A stretch of DNA of 9,451 nt. Source: CAWVVV01 sp964629165. Lineage in GTDB: Bacteria > Verrucomicrobiota > Verrucomicrobiia > Opitutales > Oceanipulchritudinaceae. Positions 1-6,628 of this stretch are shown piece by piece. Position numbers and translations under genes: made by a program. Numbering within the stretch: the stretch's first letter is position 1; each line of letters begins with the position of its first letter. The DNA is taken from NCBI GenBank assembly GCA_964629165.1, contig CAZVQJ010000117.1, positions 1 through 9,451 on the forward strand, given 5' to 3'. The notes below the pieces were generated by a model. That model saw nothing but the letters and a program-made list of their open reading frames with translations. It had not been told where the DNA came from and did no database searches.

Positions 1-79
<79 letters not shown>

Positions 80-175
80 CGTCTAGATGCTTCTCGTGAA
101 ACTATCTGGACTACTCTTATATATTCATTGCAAAGGATTGATCGGTTCAAAAAACCGTCCCAATCGCACAAAGTA

Positions 176-249
176 AATTTCAAAGAACGTCGCCGACTTC
201 ATCGACGCGAAAGATTTCCATAACAAGGGAATCAACTTCCCTGGTCAAG
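176..249 (-). promoter_or_regulatory. rRNA promoter module 1 (proximal): promoter, stem-loop, boxA
   Basis: On the minus strand, -35 TTGACC lies at 248-243 and -10 TGTTAT at 225-220, with exactly 17 bp between them. The -10 is followed by GG and a CTTTCG block where the start site would fall (about 213). A stem CGTCG/CGACG (207-203 with 192-188, 10-nt loop) abuts a boxA-like sequence, GTTCTTTGAAATTT, at about 188-175. An AT-rich stretch (TTTTCTGAAAATATC) immediately precedes the -35 and may act as an UP element. This is the best-preserved module and the likely main promoter, giving a leader of roughly 160 nt before mature 16S. Confidence 0.8.
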
Positions 250-293
250 AGATATTTTCAGAAAACCTGAATTTCTCTCAACTGTCACAAAAA

Positions 294-367
294 TTTCAAA
301 AAGAACATCGCCCAATTCCTTGGCACGAAAGCCGCCCATCAGAGCTCAAGGCTTTCTCGCCGTCAAG
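294..367 (-). promoter_or_regulatory. rRNA promoter module 2: promoter, stem-loop, boxA
   Basis: On the minus strand, -35 TTGACG (366-361), a 17-bp spacer and -10 TCTGAT (343-338) are followed by GGG and the same CTTTCG block as module 1. A short stem CCAA/TTGG (323-320 with 315-312, loop GGAA) precedes boxA-like TGTTCTTTTTGAAA (307-294). The -35 is 118 bp upstream of that of module 1. The -10 to boxA distance (31 bp) is identical in both. An AT-rich TTCTTTAAAATCA tract lies just upstream of the -35. Confidence 0.75.
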
Positions 368-415
368 CGTGATTTTAAAGAATCTCGCAATCAGGCGCAT
401 GCCACAGAAACCAGC

Positions 416-487
416 TTAAAAAGAACATCGCCACCATTCCGGAAGCGAAAGTCGGCCACAAAGGCGGACGCCAGTGCGCTCGTCAAG
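416..487 (-). promoter_or_regulatory. rRNA promoter module 3 (weak -10): promoter, stem-loop, boxA
   Basis: On the minus strand, -35 TTGACG lies at 486-481. The hexamer in -10 register is CTTTGT (463-458), which matches the consensus poorly, but it is followed by the same GG and CTTTCG signature as modules 1 and 2. A longer imperfect stem, CGC..CC/GG..GCG within 447-429, precedes boxA-like TGTTCTTTTTAA (427-416). Spacing to module 2 is 120 bp. The promoter may be weak or decayed while the stem-loop and boxA remain intact. Confidence 0.6.
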
Positions 488-505
488 GCTTCTTCGAGAA
501 AATGT

Positions 506-520
506 GTCTTCGTCGAAGAC
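506..520 (-). repeat. Perfect 6-bp hairpin between modules 4 and 3
   Basis: GTCTTC and GAAGAC form a perfect inverted repeat with a 3-nt loop, downstream of the module 4 boxA and upstream of the module 3 promoter. On the minus strand it is followed after a few bases by ATTTTCTC, so it could pause or weakly attenuate transcripts from the distal promoters. The repeat is seen directly; the role is speculative. Confidence 0.4.
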
Positions 521-523
521 GGA

Positions 524-589
524 GGCAAAGAACGTCGCCTTTTGGCGATAGAGCTGCCCATTCGACGCCTGCTTGACTCTCCAGTCAAG
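524..589 (-). promoter_or_regulatory. rRNA promoter module 4: promoter, stem-loop, boxA
   Basis: On the minus strand, -35 TTGACT (588-583), a 17-bp spacer and -10 TCGAAT (565-560) are followed by GGG. The stem-loop is a clean TCGCC/GGCGA with an AAAA loop (548-535). It directly precedes boxA-like CGTTCTTTG (534-526). The -10 to boxA distance is about 5 bp shorter than in modules 1-3. An AT-rich tract (AAAATCAGAAAATTCG) lies upstream of the -35. The stem sequence differs from the other modules but keeps its pairing and place, which supports a functional RNA structure. Confidence 0.7.
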
Positions 590-684
590 CCCTTCCTTCG
601 AATTTTCTGATTTTCCCGATTCCGGCGAATGCCCGAGGAAGCGCTCTCAACCAGAGGCTGAAGCCAGCCCTCGCGCTCGCTTTT

Positions 685-750
685 CAATTTCGAAGAACAC
701 TTCCCGAAGGAAGGGGGCAGAAAGGAAATCTCTTTGGCGGAAAGGACAAG
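685..750 (-). promoter_or_regulatory. Possible rRNA module 5 (distal): stem-loop and boxA-like, degenerate promoter
   Basis: On the minus strand, a stem CTTCC/GGAAG with a TTCG tetraloop (713-700) is followed by TGTTCTTCGAAATT (699-686), the same stem-then-boxA order as the other four modules. The promoter part is poor: a TTGTCC at 749-744 and a weak TCCTTT at 726-721, 17 bp apart. It lies 161 bp beyond module 4, so it is out of the 102-120 bp rhythm. The stem and boxA-like parts are clear. Calling it a working promoter is not supported. Confidence 0.4.
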
Positions 751-1049
751 CACTTTCTTCAAAGATTTAGCACCGCCCTGCCCTGCCCGTTGAAAGGAGG
801 GCAACGCCGGTGAAAAGACCCGGCATGTGCGACGAGGCTCAACTTTCTCCGTCTTCTCCATTGAGGGCGGCGATCGACCGCGGAGGCTCTGGGTGTCCAT
901 CGTCATACATGGGATAGAACCTCTTTCGTGACAACGCAGGCGCCGCCACGATGACGAGGATCAAGTGCGGACGAATCCGTATTGCTTTTTGGGTACGTCT
1001 TTCGAACCGACATAATCTCGACGGGCAAGGGAAAGGCGAACAAGCTTCG
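751..1049. other. Divergent intergenic region between rRNA leader and transporter gene
   Basis: No convincing gene is present here. It holds a 5-bp inverted repeat, GCCGG/CCGGC (806-824), with no T-run, and AT-poor sequence up to the transporter's promoter region. The open frame continuing upstream of position 1050 to an ATG at 951 lacks a ribosome binding site and encodes residues without family similarity that I can see. Confidence 0.5.
989..1016 (+). promoter_or_regulatory. Tentative promoter of the UMF1-type transporter
   Basis: CATAAT at 1011-1016 matches five of six -10 consensus bases. TTGGGT at 989-994 is a weak -35 with a 16-bp spacer. A start near 1023 would give a short leader holding a purine-rich AAGGGAAAGG (1028-1037) before the ATG at 1050. 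It would also exclude the upstream ATG at 951. The call rests on a single good hexamer. Confidence 0.35.
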
Positions 1050-2360
1050 ATGCGAATGATGAAGCTGGGAGGACTCCAACGCGGCGCATGGAGCTGGGCG
1101 CTCTATGACTGGGCAAACTCCGCCTTCATCCTCTCGGTGATCACGGTGTTCTACGGGGGCTTCTTTGAATCGTTCTGGTACAACGGCGCCGCGGGCCGCG
1201 GGCTTTTCTGGCAGGGTGTCAGTGTCACCGCATCAAGCATTCTGGTGGCTCTGCTGGCACCGTGTCTCGGATCGTTGGCAAACTCGGGACCGGTAAAGAA
1301 GCGGTGGTTGTTCCGGTTCGCGATGCTCGGGAGCTTTTCAACTGCTGCCCTTGCGTTGGTGCCGGCGGGTGGCTGGGGATGGGCGATCTTGTTGCGCCTG
1401 ACCGCGTCTGCGGGCTTCTTCGGCAGCCTTGTTTTCTATGATGCCCTCCTGCCTGATGTTTCCAACCGCCGGAATCGGCATCTCGTATCCGGCTTGGGGT
1501 TCTCGGTCGGCTACTTTGGCAGCGTCCTACTCCTCGCGGTACAGTTCTTTGTTTTCGCCTCTCCGGAGACAATCGGACTGCAGGACGAGGTGGCTGCCAT
1601 TCGAGCTGCGTTTTTCAGCGTGGCGGTATGGTGGCTCCTCTTCACCTGGCCACTCATGCGTTTTGTCGAGGAATCCGACTCCCGCCCGGTTCCTCGACTG
1701 ACGGATTCCCTTCGCATGGTCTGGCCGGAAATGAAGAAGAATTTCCGGCTCCTTCGGGGTCATCGTCCCGCGCTGCTCTTCCTGATCGCGTATTTTTTCT
1801 ACATTGATGGTGTGAACACGCTCATCCAGATGGTTTCGGGATTCGCGGGCACGATCGGCATCGATCAGGGCGAACTCATTGGAGCGATTGTCCTGGTTCA
1901 GGTGGTCGGTGTTCCGTTCGCGATCTTTCTCGGGTGGCTCGGCCAGGTCTTCCGACCCAAACCCCTGATTTTCGTCTGTATCGCGGTCTATTTCGCCGTC
2001 ACTGCCTATGCCTTTCGGTTTTCCGGGGAACCAGTCGTCATTGGAAACTTCGCGGTGCCAGAATTGTACGTCCTCGGATTCCTCATCGGGATGGTACAGG
2101 GGGGATTGCAATCCCTCAGCCGATCCTATTTTGCGAATCTCATTCCGGCGGCTGAGGCTGCCGGTTTTTTTGGATTCTACAACATGCTGGGAAAGGGAGG
2201 CGCGATTCTAGGACCCATTCTGATGGGAGCCGTCGGCCTGATGGCAGGGGATCCGCGATGGGGAGTCTTGTCCGTTTCGATCCTTTTCGTTGTCGGCGCC
2301 CTCCTGCTTCTGCGCACGCCTGCGGAGGAGTCTGCAGCCGTTCGGCCGCTACGATCGTAG
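1050..2360 (+). CDS. MFS transporter, UMF1 / Atg22-like family
   Basis: The encoded protein has 436 residues if it starts at 1050. The N-terminal signature SWALYDWANSAF followed by a hydrophobic segment is typical of the UMF1/Atg22-like branch of the major facilitator superfamily. The rest is strongly hydrophobic, with about 12 predicted membrane segments in two halves separated by a charged loop (around PVPRLTDSLRMVWPEMKKNFRLLRGHRP). The C-terminal half has GMVQGGLQSLSRSYFANLIP and GFYNMLGKGGAILGP, both characteristic of the family. It should sit in the inner membrane and export or import small solutes. Yeast Atg22 effluxes amino acids from the vacuole, but bacterial substrates are largely unknown. 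The frame is open from 951, but 1050 is preferred because the family motif follows closely and a purine-rich site lies upstream. The gene diverges from the rRNA operon and converges on the metB-like gene, with 45 bp between stops. Confidence 0.88.
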   Translation: MRMMKLGGLQRGAWSWALYDWANSAFILSVITVFYGGFFESFWYNGAAGRGLFWQGVSVTASSILVALLAPCLGSLANSGPVKKRWLFRFAMLGSFSTAALALVPAGGWGWAILLRLTASAGFFGSLVFYDALLPDVSNRRNRHLVSGLGFSVGYFGSVLLLAVQFFVFASPETIGLQDEVAAIRAAFFSVAVWWLLFTWPLMRFVEESDSRPVPRLTDSLRMVWPEMKKNFRLLRGHRPALLFLIAYFFYIDGVNTLIQMVSGFAGTIGIDQGELIGAIVLVQVVGVPFAIFLGWLGQVFRPKPLIFVCIAVYFAVTAYAFRFSGEPVVIGNFAVPELYVLGFLIGMVQGGLQSLSRSYFANLIPAAEAAGFFGFYNMLGKGGAILGPILMGAVGLMAGDPRWGVLSVSILFVVGALLLLRTPAEESAAVRPLRS

Positions 2361-2405
2361 TGGATTGTATACTACACGAATGCCTTGTTCGCGTGAACGA
2401 CGATA

Positions 2406-3914
2406 TCAGTCCAAGGCGCCAAGAGCCGCTTTCAGGCAGGCAATGATCGCATCGGGAGGTTCACTCCCGATCGAGATGCGCACCAACTCTGGTCGAATAC
2501 CGGCGCGCTTGAAGGCGAGCCGCCCTTCCTCCGTTTTCAGCTCCCCATAATGAGCGAGATACATGAAGGGACAGGACATCGTAAAAGCCGCTCCAAAGCT
2601 TGGCGTCTTCGCCATTTCCAGGCGGTCATAAAAACGCTCTAGATTTCCGCGCACGACAATGGAGATCACCGGGGCCACCCGATTTTCCGCTCGGCTGATC
2701 CGGCGATAATTGGCGGCCGACCCGCGCGAGGTTCCGCTGCCATGAACGCGCTCAATCCGGCGGTGGCTGTGCAAGAAGTCACAGATCTGGATGGCCGACT
2801 GAGTCACCTGTTCCATGTGCGCGTGAGCGTGCACGACCTGGCGACCGAGCCTCTCGAGGTCCCGCCGGAACAGGGGAACAAGGAAGCGTGGGAGAAACTC
2901 TTTCATTGCTCTTCCCCATCGGAGGTGGGGGTTCGGGATGACCGCCCCCGACATCACATCCGCGTCCTGAACCGCATATTTTGTCAAACTTGTCACGACG
3001 ACATCGGCCATCGGCAGCACATTGACGGACGAAGTCCCCGCGACAGTCGGATCGATTATCAGAGCACACCCCCAACGATCCGCCAGTTCACGCAATTGGA
3101 CCAGATTAGCGGTTTGTACAAGCGGATTCGTCGGCGCCTCCGTGACAATTCCGGCAATCTCATCCGCAAGCGGGTCGAAGTGTGCCGCGAATCCCTCCAG
3201 ATCCTCCACATCATACCAGACGAGAGATTCTTCGCTGGTGCCCATCGAAGATTCGAGGATACGAATCGTATCCACGTAGAGCCATCCGAGGCGAATCCAC
3301 CGCTTTCTCCCGGTGCCTTTCAACGCGACCTCCAAGGCGCGAAAGGAAGCATAAAAGGCGTTCATGCCCGAGCCCGCCAAGTAAAGATCCTCAAGCCGGG
3401 CGACCCCCAGAAACTTCACCAGTGCGTTGGCGGCAGGACTCGCCGCGACGATCTCCGCCGTTTCTTCCGGAAAAAGATGCGAGAGCAAACCCTGCTCATA
3501 AAGGATGGACTCCGCCCGACGGGAGGATGGCCCTGACCCCGTATGCTGAAGAAAGGCGGTGGCCAGTTGTTGTGCCCTTGCCGATTTGAACTGGGCGGCG
3601 GTCAGGGCGTTCTCCCGAGACTCTCGTGCTGGATTTTCGCCGACAAATGCAATGAGTTCATCGAGCGCTGAGGAGTTTCCAATGAGAAACACCGGATCGT
3701 TTGGCCACCCTAGTCCTTCCCGTGTGGCGTGTTTCAATTGCCGTACCCACGGATGCTCGAAGAACCGCGGATAACCCGTCTTCATCGCGCGGATAACCCG
3801 TGGATCCTTCTCCTCGTAGCCGATCACATCGGCCATCGTTGGCAAGCTAACGCAGACGCTGTGCGGGCTTCCGCTGATCGAGTCCCCCAGGGGAAAATGT
3901 CTCAGGCCGTTCAC
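2406..3914 (-). CDS. Cystathionine gamma-synthase-like PLP enzyme with N-terminal extension
   Basis: This 502-residue protein belongs to the Cys/Met metabolism PLP-dependent family (fold type I). In order it shows SGMNA (182-186), LYVDT in the place of the usual YGGT (212-216), TEAPTNP (258-264), the aspartate of LIIDPT (288), the PLP lysine in TSLTKY (K312), and a C-terminal RISIGSEPPDAII (479-491). The likely reaction is gamma-replacement on an activated homoserine with cysteine or sulfide, feeding methionine synthesis; family members also act as lyases, so the exact reaction is inferred. The PLP lysine lies about 115 residues later than in E. coli MetB (386 residues), reflecting an N-terminal region with HFPLGD, HSVCVSLPTMADVIGYEEKDPRV and GYPRFF, which I recall from fungal cystathionine gamma-synthases. 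It starts with GTG 11 bp after the lysA stop. A later ATG would remove the conserved N-terminal motif. Confidence 0.85.
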   Translation of the reverse strand: MNGLRHFPLGDSISGSPHSVCVSLPTMADVIGYEEKDPRVIRAMKTGYPRFFEHPWVRQLKHATREGLGWPNDPVFLIGNSSALDELIAFVGENPARESRENALTAAQFKSARAQQLATAFLQHTGSGPSSRRAESILYEQGLLSHLFPEETAEIVAASPAANALVKFLGVARLEDLYLAGSGMNAFYASFRALEVALKGTGRKRWIRLGWLYVDTIRILESSMGTSEESLVWYDVEDLEGFAAHFDPLADEIAGIVTEAPTNPLVQTANLVQLRELADRWGCALIIDPTVAGTSSVNVLPMADVVVTSLTKYAVQDADVMSGAVIPNPHLRWGRAMKEFLPRFLVPLFRRDLERLGRQVVHAHAHMEQVTQSAIQICDFLHSHRRIERVHGSGTSRGSAANYRRISRAENRVAPVISIVVRGNLERFYDRLEMAKTPSFGAAFTMSCPFMYLAHYGELKTEEGRLAFKRAGIRPELVRISIGSEPPDAIIACLKAALGALD

Positions 3915-3925
3915 GAGATCTCTCG

Positions 3926-5221
3926 CTAGGAGGAACGAAGGTCGTCGCCAACAGAGGCGAGGCCAAGAGACTCGTTTGTCTCATTCGCGAGCATTTGGGA
4001 GAGGGTTTGGCGCTTCCGGATCAAACGGAACCCATTCTCCGCAGTCCGAAGAAGTTCCGGTGCTTCAGGAAAGGAGTTGTAGTTCTTGGCTGGCATGGCG
4101 GCACAGTAGGCACCGGCGCCGGTAATAACGCAATAATCACCGATAGCGGCCGATGCCAACTGGCGTGGAGCGAGCGCCTCGGAGTCCCCTGCCGCCGGTG
4201 TGAGAATGTCACCGGCCTCACAACAATGTCCCACGATGACGACCGGATGCGTCGATCCTGGTTCACCGGATGAGATGATCTCGAAACCGTGCTGCGCACC
4301 GTACATCGAGGGCCGCAGGATCTCCGTCATGCCCGTATCAAGCTTGTAGAAAGTGTACCCTTCAGGTCCGGTCGATACAATGTCCTGAATGGTCGAAAGG
4401 ATCGCCCCCGCGTTGGCCACCAGATAGGTGCCGGGTTCGATTTCCAGATGAAGTTTCCGTCCGGTCTCTTCCGCAAACTGCTCAAAAAGGATCTTCACCG
4501 GTTCCCCGATTTCGGTCAGGTGGGTGCCACGCTCACCGGCCACCCTGGCAACCTTGAACCCGCCCCCCAGATTCACCGTTGTGACGGATGCGATCGCCCG
4601 GGCGAGGTTCAAGGTCAAACCCGCTGCACGCTGCCAGACGGCGGGATCAGATCCCGAACCGATATGGGTATGGATTCGATAGATCTCGAGCCCGTAGCGC
4701 CCGGCAACCTCGAGGACTTCCGGCAGCCGTTCGTGCCAAATCCCAAAACTCGATGCCGGCCCGCCGACATTCGTGCGATTGGTACTACCCGACCCGAGGC
4801 CGGGATTGAACCGGACACCCACCCGTGCTCCGGGAAACCGTCGCCCTACAGCCTCCAGTTGATGCAGGGAACAAGCGTTGATCGCCACCCCGTCCTCAAC
4901 CATATCGGCAAAGTTCTTCGGCAGCTCCTGAGACGACAGCGAAATATGCGTCGTACCCGCTCCCATCCGCAGCAATCGCTCGACCTCGTGCCCGCTGCTT
5001 GCGTCGAAGTGAAGCCCCATGCTTTCGAAAAGACGAAGAATAGCCGCGTTCGGATTCGCCTTCATCGCATAACGGACGGTGAGTCCAAAGGCGTTCGGGA
5101 ACGCGAGTGCCTCGTTCGCCGCACGCCGCATGCGCGCCTCGTCATAGACATAGGCAGGCGTGCCCACGTTATGGCGGATGTGCTCAGCTTCAGCGAGAGA
5201 CAGAAAGGGAATAGCTTCCAT
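3926..5221 (-). CDS. lysA: Diaminopimelate decarboxylase
   Basis: The 431-residue product matches fold type III PLP decarboxylases, close to the usual LysA length of about 420. Visible motifs are the PLP lysine in YAMKAN (K54), HTHIGSG (184-190), GGGF (219-222), EPGTYLVANAG (262-272), RPSMYGAQH (303-311), the CEAGD active-site segment from the partner subunit (334-338) and GAGAYCAAMPAKNYNS (368-383, Y372). It decarboxylates meso-diaminopimelate to L-lysine in the cytoplasm, the last step of lysine synthesis. HIGSG in place of HIGSQ is a mild variation. The open frame extends to 5299 from a TTG, overlapping the upstream methyltransferase gene. The ATG at 5221 is chosen because GAGGAA lies about 9 bases upstream and the family-like sequence (FLSLAEAEHIRHNVGTPAYVYDE) starts there. 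It is followed after 11 bp by the cystathionine gamma-synthase-like gene. Confidence 0.9.
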   Translation of the reverse strand: MEAIPFLSLAEAEHIRHNVGTPAYVYDEARMRRAANEALAFPNAFGLTVRYAMKANPNAAILRLFESMGLHFDASSGHEVERLLRMGAGTTHISLSSQELPKNFADMVEDGVAINACSLHQLEAVGRRFPGARVGVRFNPGLGSGSTNRTNVGGPASSFGIWHERLPEVLEVAGRYGLEIYRIHTHIGSGSDPAVWQRAAGLTLNLARAIASVTTVNLGGGFKVARVAGERGTHLTEIGEPVKILFEQFAEETGRKLHLEIEPGTYLVANAGAILSTIQDIVSTGPEGYTFYKLDTGMTEILRPSMYGAQHGFEIISSGEPGSTHPVVIVGHCCEAGDILTPAAGDSEALAPRQLASAAIGDYCVITGAGAYCAAMPAKNYNSFPEAPELLRTAENGFRLIRKRQTLSQMLANETNESLGLASVGDDLRSS

Positions 5222-5291
5222 CGTGGCAGATTTCCTCACCGAGACCAGCGCCCGGGGCAAGCATGGAGTCGCAGTGGGCACGGGCGGCTCC

Positions 5292-6554
5292 TCAAGCACG
5301 CTTCATGATGGACGGCAGCCGATGCAGTAAGCGGACCCCCCAGCGCTTCAGGTTGAACGGCTCGGTCACCACGACAAGGGCTCTCATCGGGCGATGGATA
5401 GGAATTGCCCCATTGGCCATGATGGGACGATTCGGTTTCTCCATGTCGACGAACAACTGATAAATCCCCGGCGACGGAGGACTGCTCATAACCACTTCCA
5501 CCGTTCCCGAAGCAGCCGGCGGTATCTCCGCAGTCAGCTCATGCTTCGTATGGGTCAGGCGGGACCACTGTTCCAGTCTGATCCACGTAGCTCGAAGCCA
5601 CGCCTCGGACGGCTTCAAGCTCGCTTTCCCGCAGTTACGAATGTGAATCTTCAGACGGAAATCCGACGATGGCTTCGCCTGCGAAGCCACGTTGTCGCTC
5701 GACAGCTGAAGCACGTATTCCTCGGGGTCCCAATCGTACAGGAAGTCGGGAGGACCGGCGCAGATCCCACCGTTACTCTTCACTCCGCGGTAAAAAATTG
5801 CTTGGTTCAGAAACTCCGGCCTCGCACCGAAACGAAAGATCATTTCACGCAGATTCTGAGCCTCAAAACTACGCGGATAGACGTCCCTCGTGTCGAGGGA
5901 GTCCGTCATGAATCCCGCTGACACTCCCAACTTATCAACCTCCAAAGGACCAAATTCCCGATTGTGACGCCCATACGGACCATGCGGAGAGTAGACGCCG
6001 TACGAATAGGGAGCATAGCCATTGATCATACGCTGCACACCTTCCACTGATGCCACATTGGGTGTTGTCAGCATCAAGATGCCCCCCTCGCGAAGCAGCC
6101 GGTGGGATTCGCGGAACACCCAATGCGGGTTGAGAAGCAAATGCTCCAATAACTCCATGCAGATGATCAGGTCGAAAGTCTCGTCTCCAAAAGGCCATTC
6201 CTCCGCCTCCACGTTGAAATTGCGCATGCGGTATTCACGCGAACCGGTGACATCGTCGGTAGAGACCACCCGTCGAAGTCGCTCGGCCGGATGTCCAGCC
6301 ACTGAAAAGTCCAGGGGATACCGGTTCTCCGATAACACGATCTCCGCGCTCGGGAAGAGCTTCGTCAGAAGCCGCGTGAAGAACCAGGGCCATGACGCCC
6401 CCAGTTCCAGGATCCGATCTGGCTTCAAATCCTGAACAAACAAAGCCGCTTCGACATAACGTGCCCGGTGTGTGGCCACGTACGGCGTATAAAGGCCGGG
6501 CTGCTCCACCTCCAGCTCAGTCACGATTTCTTCGATTTCTTCCCGACTCCGCAT
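5292..6554 (-). CDS. Class I SAM-dependent methyltransferase with C-terminal beta-rich domain
   Basis: This is a 420-residue cytoplasmic-type protein without signal peptide or membrane helices. The SAM-binding motif I is ILELGASWPWF (48-58), with a Trp-Pro pair where many family members have a second glycine. Motif II/III are FDLIICMELLEHL (127-139) and LREGGILMLTTPN (154-166), the usual Rossmann pattern of the Methyltransf_11/23 group. Residues 295-395 form a separate region of alternating hydrophobic strands (LKIHIRNCGK, TVEVVMSSPPSPGIYQLFVDM) resembling the beta-sandwich domains attached to some polysaccharide-export ATPases and glycan enzymes. The substrate is unknown; a glycan or lipid-linked sugar is plausible from this domain and from the adjacent GT-C-like gene. 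The ATG at 6554 is preceded by AGAAGG at 6-base spacing. The gene is 74 bp after the membrane protein and 70 bp before lysA. Confidence 0.8.
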   Translation of the reverse strand: MRSREEIEEIVTELEVEQPGLYTPYVATHRARYVEAALFVQDLKPDRILELGASWPWFFTRLLTKLFPSAEIVLSENRYPLDFSVAGHPAERLRRVVSTDDVTGSREYRMRNFNVEAEEWPFGDETFDLIICMELLEHLLLNPHWVFRESHRLLREGGILMLTTPNVASVEGVQRMINGYAPYSYGVYSPHGPYGRHNREFGPLEVDKLGVSAGFMTDSLDTRDVYPRSFEAQNLREMIFRFGARPEFLNQAIFYRGVKSNGGICAGPPDFLYDWDPEEYVLQLSSDNVASQAKPSSDFRLKIHIRNCGKASLKPSEAWLRATWIRLEQWSRLTHTKHELTAEIPPAASGTVEVVMSSPPSPGIYQLFVDMEKPNRPIMANGAIPIHRPMRALVVVTEPFNLKRWGVRLLHRLPSIMKRA

Positions 6555-6628
6555 TGAAGGCCTTCTATGCAGGGCGCACGCAGGGGCACCATCAAAATCG
6601 GATCCGCTTCAGTCAACGCCCATTCGCC

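Noticed and set aside
371..384. Additional boxA-like TTCTTTAAAAT upstream of module 2
   Set aside because: It lies directly upstream of the -35 of module 2, where AT-rich tracts occur in the other modules, and has no preceding stem. An UP-element role is more likely.
176..589. Regularly spaced repeats taken as a CRISPR array
   Set aside because: The repeated parts are short and degenerate, the 102-120 bp period is too long, and each unit resolves into -35, -10, stem and boxA with no cas genes nearby.
320..610. 96-residue plus-strand open frame in the rRNA leader
   Set aside because: It is antisense to the promoter modules and its residues echo the repeat units. No coding signal is visible.
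391..906. 171-residue open frame on the minus strand over the rRNA leader
   Set aside because: It runs through the promoter/boxA modules, is rich in Arg, Ser and Lys without domain-like pattern, and has no ribosome binding site. The repeats explain the sequence better.
2357..2375. Inverted repeat GTAGT/ACTAC between the convergent transporter and PLP-enzyme genes, considered as a bidirectional terminator
   Set aside because: Only 5 bp of stem with a 9-nt loop and no T-run on either strand.
2742..3536. 264-residue plus-strand open frame opposite the cystathionine gamma-synthase-like gene
   Set aside because: It is antisense to a gene with complete PLP-enzyme motifs, and its composition is typical of shadow frames.
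4289..5308. 339-residue plus-strand open frame opposite lysA
   Set aside because: It is a shadow of the lysA codons, which show clear LysA motifs on the other strand. Its own translation is Arg/His/Pro-rich with no recognisable fold.
6594..6616. TTGACT on the minus strand upstream of the methyltransferase as an internal promoter
   Set aside because: The -35 is good, but no acceptable -10 lies at 16-18 bp; the nearest TTTGAT is only 14 bp away.
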